Shown: piece by piece, positions 32,898 to 40,468 of the stretch
Numbering within the stretch: the stretch's first letter is position 1
Layout of the letters: each line of letters starts with the position of its first letter
Assembly (NCBI RefSeq): GCF_030406405.1
Contig: NZ_JAUEPL010000016.1
Coordinates: 1-64,000, forward strand
DNA: 64,000 nucleotides
From: Streptomyces ficellus
GTDB lineage: Bacteria; Actinomycetota; Actinomycetes; Streptomycetales; Streptomycetaceae
Reading direction: 5' to 3'
Translations under genes and position numbers: made by a program
The notes under the pieces: model-generated
What the model was told of the DNA's origin: nothing
What the model saw: only the letters and a program-made list of their open reading frames with translations
Database searches by the model: none

Positions 32898-33365
32898 TCA
32901 CGCCCACATCAGCAATGACGCGAGGGTGACGGATGCTTGGTAGGAATCGGCGGTCTTGCCGTATCGGGTAGCGATCCCGCGCCATTGCTTCAAGCGGTCG
33001 CAGCGCCGTTCCACGACGTTGCGCCGCTTGTAGAGTTCCTTGTCGAAGGCGGGCGAGCGTCCGCCCCGGCTGCCGCGCCCGGAGTCGGCTGCGTATCTGG
33101 TCAGCCCGTTCCGGGATGGTGTGTCCGATGCCACGCCCCCGGAGCCAGGCCCGGATGGCCTTGGAGCTGTAGCCCTTGGATGACGGCGGTGAACTGGGTG
33201 CAGTCGTTGGTTTTTCGTGCCCCGGCGGCGTGCTGGTGGCCGAACGATCGTGGAGTCAACCGACAGGAGCCAGTCGATGTCTCCGGCAGAGTCCGCCCTT
33301 GTACTGACAGGTACTTCAGCGCTTGGCCGGGCCTCCACCAGGTGACCCGGCCCTGGGAGAGGCCA
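32898..33365 (-). pseudogene. IS5-family transposase remnant
   Basis: The minus frame ends with YKRRNVVERRCDRLKQWRGI followed by ATRYGKTADSYQASVTLASLLMWA, the C-terminus of IS5/IS1647-type transposases including the third catalytic Glu region. Upstream DIDWLLSVDSTIV is the first Asp region. The stretch between them is scrambled and too short to hold the second Asp domain, and no intact start is present, so the element is dead. Its end lies within 17 bp of the 3' end of the immunity-like gene. Confidence 0.75.
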
Positions 33366-33369
33366 CCGC

Positions 33370-33999
33370 CTATCCCTCCTCGGCCGGCTTCTCATAGGGG
33401 AACCGGGCGAGCGGGGCCTCGTGCTGGAAGAAGGTCTTGGCGCGGATCATCGCGCGCTCGTCGTCCCGCACCTGACCGGGCCGGGAGCCGTTGCCGAACA
33501 GCACCCCGCCGAAGCGCATCCGCAGGTACGCCGCCGTGTGGTGGAGCGTGGTCACCAGCCCATCGGCGACGACCTCCTCGTCGTGGGCCATGACCGTCAC
33601 GCCCCACAGGGTCCGGCCCGCCATCCGCTCCTGGAAGTCCAGGCCGGGCACGCCCAGCCAGCCCGACCAGTAGTCGAGGTAGCGCTTGGTCTGCGCGGAG
33701 AGGGTGTACCAGTACAGGGGCGAGGCGATGACGATGTCGGTGGCCTCCAGCGTGGCCCGCCGCAGCGCTTCCTCGTTCTCCCCGACCGGCCAGGTATCCG
33801 TCTCGTGCCGGCCGTCCTGGAAGTCGGGCAACGGCACCTGTGCAAGGTCCACCCAACGCTGCGGTATACCGGCGGGCAACTGCGCGGCGGCGGCCCGCGC
33901 CAGCATCTCGGTGTTGCCCTCGGGGCGGGAGCTGCCGAGGACGAAGAGGAACGAGCGGTCCGTGTCGCGGATCGTGTCACGGGTCGTGTCGGTGGTCAT
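33370..33999 (-). CDS. NADPH-dependent FMN reductase / flavodoxin-like oxidoreductase
   Basis: A 209-residue flavodoxin-fold protein. The phosphate-binding loop LGSSRPEGNTEMLAR (about 22-36) and the ring-binding ASPLYWYTLSAQTKRYLDYW (about 92-111) are typical of FMN-dependent NAD(P)H oxidoreductases. The physiological acceptor is not known. The N-terminus is low complexity (TTDTTRDTIRDTDR). A truncated paralogue of its 3' end occurs at 31564-31618. Start ATG 33999. Confidence 0.85.
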   Translation of the reverse strand: MTTDTTRDTIRDTDRSFLFVLGSSRPEGNTEMLARAAAAQLPAGIPQRWVDLAQVPLPDFQDGRHETDTWPVGENEEALRRATLEATDIVIASPLYWYTLSAQTKRYLDYWSGWLGVPGLDFQERMAGRTLWGVTVMAHDEEVVADGLVTTLHHTAAYLRMRFGGVLFGNGSRPGQVRDDERAMIRAKTFFQHEAPLARFPYEKPAEEG

Positions 34000-34212
34000 G
34001 TCTGCTCCGGTCTGGGACTCGCGGGCGAGGTCGCCGAAGGGGCGTGACGCCGACCGCCGCCCGGGGATGCGGTGAGTGCGTTGTCCGTCTCCAACTCCCG
34101 TACAGCGAGCGGTATTCCACGCTTCAGCGGGCCGCTCAACCGACCGGTACTCAGCCGGATCTGGGTAGCACCGCTCAGGAGTCCCGGCGCCACGCTTTCT
34201 AGCCTGGCCGGC

Positions 34213-34818
34213 ATGGAGACGGACGAGACACCCACGGACAACGCCCGCACAACGGAATCACGGTGGCCCCAGGGCTGCGCGGTGGCGCTGATCGTGCTCG
34301 TCGTCCTCGGATCCCTGGGGCTGTGGGGACTCCACGAGGTGGAAAAGGGGCTGGACGGCTACGGGCAGTTGGAGGGAGGGGCTTCCTACAGCCCGTTGAC
34401 GCCTGGCACCACCGCGCGGTACGAGGACGGGCTCAAGGTCACCGTCAGCGTGCCGCGGCGGGAGCCGGACGGGCGTACGTACAGCTTCACCGTCACGTAC
34501 GAGAATGGGACGGACCGGCCACTGACCCCGGGCGACACCTCCGCCGACGCCAGCGTCTCGACCTACGCCCACGGATCGGCCCCTCTCGTCGTACGCGCCG
34601 GACAGCGCTACGACGACGACACCCGGCTCGACGACATCGACTGGCTCAACTACCTGGAGGCGGGGGAAAAGCTCCTGCCGCCGCTCGCCGAGGACGAGAG
34701 CGTCACCGTGCCGGTGCGCGTGACCGGCAGCAGGAAGGGAATGCCGGTCACGGTGGAAGTGACGCCACCGGACGCCGGCTATCGGGAAACGGCGTCCTGG
34801 GAGCTCACACTCGGCTGA
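34213..34818 (+). CDS. Membrane-anchored exported protein, function unknown
   Basis: A 201-residue protein with a short cytoplasmic N-terminus, one signal-anchor helix (about 21-41, CAVALIVLVVLGSLGLWGL) and an extracytoplasmic beta-sandwich-like domain (LKVTVSVPRREPDGRTYSFT, VTVPVRVTGSRKGMPVTVEV). The pattern resembles DUF4352-like, immunoglobulin-type domains of actinobacterial membrane-anchored proteins, but I do not assign a family. Start ATG 34213; the frame is open further upstream without a convincing start. It converges on the hemC-like gene with 27 bp between. Confidence 0.6.
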   Translation: METDETPTDNARTTESRWPQGCAVALIVLVVLGSLGLWGLHEVEKGLDGYGQLEGGASYSPLTPGTTARYEDGLKVTVSVPRREPDGRTYSFTVTYENGTDRPLTPGDTSADASVSTYAHGSAPLVVRAGQRYDDDTRLDDIDWLNYLEAGEKLLPPLAEDESVTVPVRVTGSRKGMPVTVEVTPPDAGYRETASWELTLG

Positions 34819-34845
34819 CCGGGCACGGTCACGCGCAAAGGCCAG

Positions 34846-35781
34846 TCAGTGCGCGATGGAGTCGATCAGGTCGCGGGCCCCCTGACGCAGAAGTGAAACG
34901 GCGACGGATGTACCGAGGGTCGCCGGATCGAGACGGCCTGCCCACTCGTGCGCGTTGAGGACCGTCTTGCCGTCCGGGGTGAACACGCACGCCCGCAGCG
35001 ACAGCTCCCCGCCGCGCTCCGCCTTGGCATACCCCGCGATGGGGCTGTTGCAGTGCCCTTGCAGGACGTGCAGGAACATACGCTCGGCGGTGGCTTCCCG
35101 GTGGGTGTCCGGGTCACCGAGGTCGCTGACGGTCTCGATGAGCGCCGTGTCGCCCTGGCGGCACTGAAGCGCGAGGATCCCCGCACCGATCGGCGGCATC
35201 ATCACCTCGGGCGACAGCACCTCGGTGATCATGTCGGCGCGCCCGATGCGCTCAAGGCCGGACACCGCCAGCAGCAGAGCGTCCGCCTCACCGGCTGCCA
35301 GCTTTTCCAGGCGCCTGTTCGCGTTCCCACGGAACGGCACGCACTGAAGGTGCGGGTGGGATGCGGCGAGCTGGGCAACGCGCCGCACGGAGGAGGTACC
35401 GATGCGGGTCCCGGACGGCAACTGGTCCAGGCCGAGCCCACCGGGGTGGACAAGGGCATCGCGGATGTCGTCGCGCTTGAGAAACGCCGCGAACGTCGTA
35501 CCGGCCGGAAGGGGCCTGTCTGCGGGCACATCCTTGACGCAGTGCACGGCGAGGTCGGCCTCGCCGGCGAGCAGGGCGGCGTCGACTTCCTTGGTGAACG
35601 CGCCTTTCCCCTCGACCTGCGACAGGTCACCCATCCACTTGTCGCCGGTCGTCTTCACCGGGACGACCTCTGTGCGGATGTGCGGGTGGAGCGCGGCCAG
35701 CTCGGCGCGGACACGCTCCACCTGGGCCAGGGCCATGGGCGAGTCGCGCGAGACGATACGGATCAGCTCAGGGGCGGACAT
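34846..35781 (-). CDS. Porphobilinogen deaminase paralogue (HemC-like)
   Basis: A 311-residue hydroxymethylbilane synthase family protein, the enzyme that polymerises four porphobilinogens in tetrapyrrole synthesis. The N-terminal domain has [37 protein letters not shown] and [14 protein letters not shown] with the catalytic Asp; the dipyrromethane-binding Cys is C244 in [13 protein letters not shown]. That loop normally reads GGGCQVP, so the context of the Cys is altered. No other heme gene is nearby, so it is probably a second copy with a special role (for instance in a secondary metabolite or regulation). Start ATG 35781; GTG 35790 also possible. Confidence 0.85.
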   Translation of the reverse strand: MSAPELIRIVSRDSPMALAQVERVRAELAALHPHIRTEVVPVKTTGDKWMGDLSQVEGKGAFTKEVDAALLAGEADLAVHCVKDVPADRPLPAGTTFAAFLKRDDIRDALVHPGGLGLDQLPSGTRIGTSSVRRVAQLAASHPHLQCVPFRGNANRRLEKLAAGEADALLLAVSGLERIGRADMITEVLSPEVMMPPIGAGILALQCRQGDTALIETVSDLGDPDTHREATAERMFLHVLQGHCNSPIAGYAKAERGGELSLRACVFTPDGKTVLNAHEWAGRLDPATLGTSVAVSLLRQGARDLIDSIAH

Positions 35782-35971
35782 GCCGCCCACGATAGACCCT
35801 CAGACTCGCGTCCCGATGAGTAGCCCGGACGACCATCTCAGCGATGTGGCAAGCAGGTTGGGCTGTCCGGGTGCGTGGGCCAGGAACCGGTCCACCCGTT
35901 CCTGATGGTCGGAAGGCCATGTCGCCTGCGGCAAGAGGTTCAGCGTGGGACGCGTCATCCATCCGACGACC

Positions 35972-36220
35972 TCAAGCGCGGTCGAGGTCAAGGTCGTCCA
36001 GGAACGCGGACCAGGCGGAGGGGGAGAGGGTAAGCGCCGGGCGGGTGGTGTCCTTGGAGTCGCGGACGTGGACGGTGTGGGGGCAGGCGGCTACCTCGAC
36101 GCAGTCGCCGCCCTGGTCGCCGCTGTAGGACGACTTGGCCCAGGCGAAGGCGACCTCGACGCACTCGCCCTGCTGGCTGCCGCTGTAGCTGCTCTTGAAC
36201 CAGTTGAGGTTGGTGCTCAT
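35972..36220 (-). CDS. DUF397 protein (Scr2-type partner)
   Basis: An 82-residue protein made of two tandem KSSYSGxxxGxCVEVA units (about 9-24 and 29-44) followed by the conserved HVRDSKD and a C-terminal SPSAWSAFLDDL helix, the DUF397 signature. Its ATG (36220) overlaps the stop of the upstream XRE gene (ATGA), the standard arrangement of the many XRE/DUF397 pairs in Streptomyces, which have been discussed as toxin-antitoxin-like or developmental regulator pairs (BldB/Scr-like). Either gene alone would probably be uninformative. Confidence 0.88.
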   Translation of the reverse strand: MSTNLNWFKSSYSGSQQGECVEVAFAWAKSSYSGDQGGDCVEVAACPHTVHVRDSKDTTRPALTLSPSAWSAFLDDLDLDRA

Positions 36221-37038
36221 AGCTCGTGTGCCACCTGTTCGATGAGTTTGGCGGAGTCTTCCGGGTTGAGGGCCTGTGCTCGGAGGATGCCATATCGGCC
36301 GAACACATTACCTACGTCAGGCTGTTCGCTGAGAAAGTAGCGACCACATTGACCTTCGACGTAGACCAGTTGGCTTCGGCGCTCGGCGGTCTCCAGCAGG
36401 ATGAACGGGCCGTCGAGACCAGCATGGGTTTGTCTGTCCTCTGGCATCACCTGAATTTCGACGTTCCGCAGTTGTCCCACGTTGAGGATGTGCAGGAGGT
36501 TGGCCTTCAGTACCCCGGGTCCTCCAATGGGCCGGGTCAGCGCCGCCTTCTCCAGCACGAAGCTGATGAGGGGTGGCTTGGGCTTGCGCTCGAACAGCGT
36601 CTGTCTGGCCAGCCGCGCCGCAATTGACGCCTCGATCTCTTCCTCGTCCAGCGGTGGGCTTGCGCAGCGGAAGACCGCGCGGGCGTAGTCCTCCGTCTGA
36701 AGCAAGCCCGGGATCACATGCGTCTCGTATTTGTGGACAGTGGCGGCCTTCGACTCCTCCGCCAGGTAGTCCTCCAGCCAAGCGGCCACACCACTGGCTG
36801 TCAGCTCCTCCGCCACCTCCAGCAGTGCACCTTGTGCACCCAGCAGCTCGTCCGCCAGTTCGACGAAGTTGCCCCTCGGCCTGCGCTCGCCGCGCTCGAT
36901 CATGGCCACTTGGGACTTGGAGTAGCCCGTGTGCTTGCCCAGTGCCTCTTGCGAGACCTTGGCCCGTTCGCGGTGGAAGCGCAGCAGCCGGCCGAAGGCC
37001 TTCGCGGCGCCGGGGCTTCCGGTGTTTCCGATGTTCAC
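36217..37038 (-). CDS. XRE / DUF5753 regulator (Scr1-like)
   Basis: A 273-residue regulator with an N-terminal helix-turn-helix (FHRERAKVSQEALGKHTGYS then KSQVAMIERGERRP, about 21-55) and the C-terminal DUF5753 domain (YETHVIPGLLQTEDYARAVF; VLEKAALTRPIGG; EIQVMPEDRQTHAGLDGPFILLE). This is the Scr1-like 'antitoxin-like' family always coupled to DUF397. GTG 37038 has GGGGAGGG six bases before it and is preferred over ATG 37059. The pair is divergent from the 37121 gene, with which it shares an 82-bp control region. Confidence 0.88.
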   Translation of the reverse strand: MNIGNTGSPGAAKAFGRLLRFHRERAKVSQEALGKHTGYSKSQVAMIERGERRPRGNFVELADELLGAQGALLEVAEELTASGVAAWLEDYLAEESKAATVHKYETHVIPGLLQTEDYARAVFRCASPPLDEEEIEASIAARLARQTLFERKPKPPLISFVLEKAALTRPIGGPGVLKANLLHILNVGQLRNVEIQVMPEDRQTHAGLDGPFILLETAERRSQLVYVEGQCGRYFLSEQPDVGNVFGRYGILRAQALNPEDSAKLIEQVAHEL

Positions 37039-37120
37039 GCGCGCCCTCCCCAGGTGCACAGCCCGTCACAGAACGTGTGTGGTGCTGGTCACAGTAGACA
37101 GGGGCCGCGAAGCTGGTCGC

Positions 37121-37531
37121 ATGAATCCGCGCATTTCACTTGACAGGGTGCCGCCCTGGGTTCCCGCGTCCGGGCATGCTTTGCGGCATGCGGGCGTTCA
37201 CTTCGATGCCGTACGGATCGGGGGGCTGCTCGGGGAGGAAGTCGCGTACAGGCTCATGGAGTTCACGGACTTCCGGGCCGGGCCGATCGTCCGCGAGGCG
37301 ACCGGGGAGCGGAACCTGTACTTCTTGCTGCCGCCGCGGACCGCCGCCGCGTACGCGTGGCCGGCCGGGGCGCGGGCGCTGAGCCGGGACGGGCGCAGTA
37401 GCGCCTTCGTCGGCATCCCCGCCCTCGACGGGTTGACCTGGCCGCTGGACTGGAGGTCGCGGCCGACCGAGGAAGTGCCGTTCGTGGAACCGGACTTGCT
37501 GCATGAAATGGTTGTACGTGCTGCGCGGTGA
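37121..37531 (+). CDS. Conserved protein divergent from XRE/DUF397 pair
   Basis: A 136-residue protein without a family I recognise: DRVPPWVPASGHALRHAGVH, FDAVRIGGLLGEEVAYRLME, GPIVREATGERNLYFLLPPR and a C-terminal VPFVEPDLLHEMVV. It is short, lacks a signal peptide and membrane helices, and resembles the BldB-neighbourhood small proteins that commonly accompany XRE/DUF397 pairs in Streptomyces. ATG 37121 is chosen because the longer frame would overlap the divergent regulator. Confidence 0.6.
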   Translation: MNPRISLDRVPPWVPASGHALRHAGVHFDAVRIGGLLGEEVAYRLMEFTDFRAGPIVREATGERNLYFLLPPRTAAAYAWPAGARALSRDGRSSAFVGIPALDGLTWPLDWRSRPTEEVPFVEPDLLHEMVVRAAR

Positions 37532-37590
37532 TCGCACACACGCTCCCTGTGCAAACGGAGCGGTCCTCGGTCGTGCGCCAACACCGGCGT

Positions 37591-37770
37591 TGGACCTGAT
37601 GTCGTGGGCGATCCGCGCCTGAACAGCGACGCCAAGATCCTCGTCATTTACCTGCAGGGGCCGCCGGGAGCGCGTGCGCCAAGCCCCTCAGTGTCCACTC
37701 GGAAGACCTGGGCATGAAGCTCCGATGTTGGCCCCGCTGGAACGCGAGGGGCGTGCGCAGGACGGCGAAG
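37591..37770 (+). pseudogene. Frameshifted helix-turn-helix protein remnant
   Basis: Translation from 37601 gives GDPRLNSDAKILVIYLQG; after a frame change the next frame gives KPLSVHSEDLGMKLR. Together these resemble the start of a winged-helix replication- or conjugation-associated protein found in Streptomyces. Stops and frame changes on both sides show that it is not functional. The rest of the 478-bp gap (37532-38009) holds nothing else I can support except the promoter near 37950. Confidence 0.35.
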
Positions 37771-37948
37771 GCCCTCTTCGGCCTGCCACCCGCATCGGCC
37801 GGGGTCTCGGGCTGGTCGGGTGCCTGATCGCCGGCAGGTGATCAGGATCGTCCCCGCCGGCCCCGGTGACCTGCGACTTTCAGGATGAAACCCCTCAATG
37901 CGAGCACAGCTGCAGCCGAGCGCCAGTCAAGTGACCTCGCTCACACCC

Positions 37949-37955
37949 TGTCACA
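37949..37955 (+). promoter_or_regulatory. ECF41-type -35 element
   Basis: TGTCACA matches the -35 motif described for ECF41 sigma factors and lies 55 bases before the oxidoreductase start, whose operon encodes an ECF41 sigma factor. The expected CGTC -10 is not clear at the usual distance, so the site is provisional. Confidence 0.4.
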
Positions 37956-38009
37956 GCGACCGATGACGCGGTGACTTAAGGCCGAACCCCTGGAAACGGA
38001 GGAGGCACC

Positions 38010-39218
38010 ATGACTGGGAACCCGCATGTGGTCGTCATCGGTGGCGGTTACGCGGGCGTGATGGCCGCGAACCGGCTGACGCTGCGCGACGACGTGACCG
38101 TGACGCTGATCAACCCGCGCCCCCACCTTGTCCACCGGGTCCGCCTGCACCAGCTGGTGGGCGGGTCCGACGACGCGGTCGTCGCCTATCAGGACGTCCT
38201 GGCCGAGCGTGTCCGGCTTGTGGTCGGCACCGTGACCCGGATCGACGTGGCCCAGCGCAGCGTGACGCTGGCGGCCAATGCCACGCTCGGCTACGACTAC
38301 CTCATCTACGCCGTGGGTAGCGGCAGCGCCGAACCGAGCGTGCCCGGGGCGGCTGAGTTCGCCTACCCGATCGCCACCCTGGACGAGGCGCAACTGCTGC
38401 GTGCGGTGCTCGACGCCACGCCCGCGACGGCCGCTGTGACGGTGGTCGGCGCCGGTCCCACCGGCATCGAGACCGCCGCCGAGCTGGCGGAGCAGGGCCG
38501 CCGGGTGACCCTGGTCTGCGGCGGCGTTCTCGGCCCGTACCTGCATACCCGGGGTCGGCGCTCGGTTGCCAAGCGGCTGGCCAAGCTCGGTGTGACGGTC
38601 ATCGACGGCGCAGGCACGAAGGTGACGGCGGTGGCCCGCGACGCCGTGCGGCTCGCCGACGGCCGTGAGCTGCCGAGCGAGGTCACCGTCTGGACCGTCG
38701 GCTTCGGCGTTCCTGACTTGGCCGCGCGCAGCGGGCTGAGCACCGACGCCATGGGCCGCCTGCTCACGGACGAGACGCTGACGAGCGTGGACGACGAGCG
38801 TGTCCTCGCGGCCGGGGACTCGGCGGCACCGTCCGGCGTGCCGCTGCGGATGAGCTGCCTGAACGCGACGCCGTTGGGCGCGCGGGCCGCCGACACGGTG
38901 CTCAGTCGGCTCGCGGGTGAGCAGCCGGAGAACCTCCACCAGTCGATGTACGCCCAGTGCATCAGCCTGGGCCGAAGGGCGGGCATCTACCAGTTCGCCA
39001 ACAGGTCCGACGTCGCGGTGTGGCTGCACATCGACGACGGCCTGGGCGCCAGGATCAAGGAATTGGTCTGCAAGGGCATCCCCAAGCACCTGGCCGGAGA
39101 AGCGCGCAAGCCCGGTTCGTTCAGCCTGCACCGCATGCCGGGAGGTGTCGCCAAGCGCCGGCGGCTGCTGCGCGCCCACCGCGCCGAGGCACCGGCCGCC
39201 GCCGACCGGGCAGCCTGA
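38010..39218 (+). CDS. NAD(P)/FAD-dependent oxidoreductase (NDH-2-like)
   Basis: A 402-residue pyridine-nucleotide-disulfide-fold flavoprotein. It has the FAD-binding VVVIGGGYAGVMAANRL at 6-22, the second Rossmann motif VTVVGAGPTGIETAAELAEQ for NAD(P)H (about 144-163), and the FAD-contacting VLAAGDSAAPSGVP (about 268). No redox-active CxxC is seen, so it is closer to type II NADH dehydrogenases or ferredoxin/quinone reductases than to thioredoxin reductase. It lies 92 bp before the ECF41 sigma factor; oxidoreductases are the usual partners of ECF41. Start ATG 38010, with GGAGGAG upstream. Confidence 0.88.
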   Translation: MTGNPHVVVIGGGYAGVMAANRLTLRDDVTVTLINPRPHLVHRVRLHQLVGGSDDAVVAYQDVLAERVRLVVGTVTRIDVAQRSVTLAANATLGYDYLIYAVGSGSAEPSVPGAAEFAYPIATLDEAQLLRAVLDATPATAAVTVVGAGPTGIETAAELAEQGRRVTLVCGGVLGPYLHTRGRRSVAKRLAKLGVTVIDGAGTKVTAVARDAVRLADGRELPSEVTVWTVGFGVPDLAARSGLSTDAMGRLLTDETLTSVDDERVLAAGDSAAPSGVPLRMSCLNATPLGARAADTVLSRLAGEQPENLHQSMYAQCISLGRRAGIYQFANRSDVAVWLHIDDGLGARIKELVCKGIPKHLAGEARKPGSFSLHRMPGGVAKRRRLLRAHRAEAPAAADRAA

Positions 39219-39310
39219 CCGGCGCCTGCTGGGAGGATCTTGCTGTGGACGCACGCGAACGCGGTCGGCGGCCAGGGCCCACCGCGCAGGACAGGGAGAA
39301 GGAACGAGAG

Positions 39311-40207
39311 TTGAGCGACGACGCCACCGAACCGGCCACCGAGGCGTTCCTCGCCCACCGCAACCTGCTCTTCACCGTCGCCTACGAGGTACTCGGATCG
39401 GCGGCCGACGCCGAAGACGTCCTCCAGGAGACCTGGCTGCAATGGGTCAAGGCCGACCAGGGGCAGGTGCGCGACCAGCGCGCCTTCCTGGTCCGGATCA
39501 CCACCCGCCAGGCGCTCAACCGGCTGCGCACCATCAAGCGCCACCGGGAGGCATACGTCGGCCCCTGGCTGCCGGAACCGCTACTCACCGCGCCGGACGT
39601 GGCCGAGGACGTGGAGCTCGCCGAAAGCGTGTCGATGGCGCTGATGCTCGTTCTCGAGACGCTGTCACCGACCGAGCGAGCCGTCTTCGTGCTGCGCGAG
39701 GTCTTCGACATCGGTTACGACGAGATCGCGGCGGCCGTCGACAAGAGCCCCGCTGCCGTCCGCCAGATCGCCCACCGCGCCCGCCGGCACGTCGATGCCC
39801 GGCGCCCCCGCCGGGTGGTCTCCTCGAACGAGGGCCGAGCGGTCCTGGAGTCGTTCCGGCGCGCCGTCGAAACCGGCGACCCGCAGGCCCTCCTTGACGT
39901 GCTCGCCCCCGAGGTCGTCCTGATCGGCGACGGCGGCGGCATCAAACACGCCGCGCGACGGCCGGTCATCGGCGCCGAGCGGGTGGCCCGTATGTTCGCC
40001 GGTGGCATGCGCAGGTTCGAGGGCAGGTTCACCACCGAACCGACCGTGGTCAACGGCAACCCGGCACTCCTCGTCCGCCTGGACGGCGAGATCGACGGCG
40101 TCATGGCGATCAGTGTCGAGGACGCCCGCATCACCGGCCTCTACTACGTCCGCAACCCCGAGAAACTGTCCCACGTCACATCCGCGACCCCGCTCACCCT
40201 GCACTGA
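39311..40207 (+). CDS. ECF41-type RNA polymerase sigma factor with SnoaL-like domain
   Basis: A 298-residue extracytoplasmic-function sigma factor: region 2 (FLAHRNLLFTVAYEVLGS, AEDVLQETWLQWV), region 4 (LSPTERAVFVLREVFDIGYDEIAAAVD), and a long C-terminal SnoaL/NTF2-like domain. The linker motif WLPEP, the DGGGxK-like GDGGGIK and the C-terminal RNPEKL (family NPDKL) identify ECF41, in which the C-terminal domain itself controls activity and no anti-sigma factor is used. TTG 39311 follows AAGGA; GTG 39245 with GGGAGG is an equally good ribosome-site start but adds an unusual tail. It is probably co-transcribed with the oxidoreductase. Confidence 0.9.
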   Translation: MSDDATEPATEAFLAHRNLLFTVAYEVLGSAADAEDVLQETWLQWVKADQGQVRDQRAFLVRITTRQALNRLRTIKRHREAYVGPWLPEPLLTAPDVAEDVELAESVSMALMLVLETLSPTERAVFVLREVFDIGYDEIAAAVDKSPAAVRQIAHRARRHVDARRPRRVVSSNEGRAVLESFRRAVETGDPQALLDVLAPEVVLIGDGGGIKHAARRPVIGAERVARMFAGGMRRFEGRFTTEPTVVNGNPALLVRLDGEIDGVMAISVEDARITGLYYVRNPEKLSHVTSATPLTLH

Positions 40208-40468
40208 ACACCACCAGTCCCCGACGCGCGGAGGTCAACTCCTCCACTGACTGGGGACAAGGATCCCCGAGCCAGGGTCAGGCCAGGTCGCCTACGGAGA
40301 ACTCCGCCTCGCCTGCAGCGACTTGGAGGCCCCAAGGGCGTCTCCTGGCGGGAACGTCTGGGTGATCTCGTCGTAGCCATTGACGCGCCTCCACCGGCCT
40401 TCTAGGTTCTGGTCGGTTCATCGAACTGCGTCCGGTATCTCGAACATCGGTCCAGGAAAGAGGCACTT

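Noticed and set aside
31564..33433. FMN-reductase 3'-end duplication as an integration (att) duplication
   Set aside because: The differences between the two copies include several amino-acid changes, which points to an old paralogue rather than to a duplicated target created by one integration.
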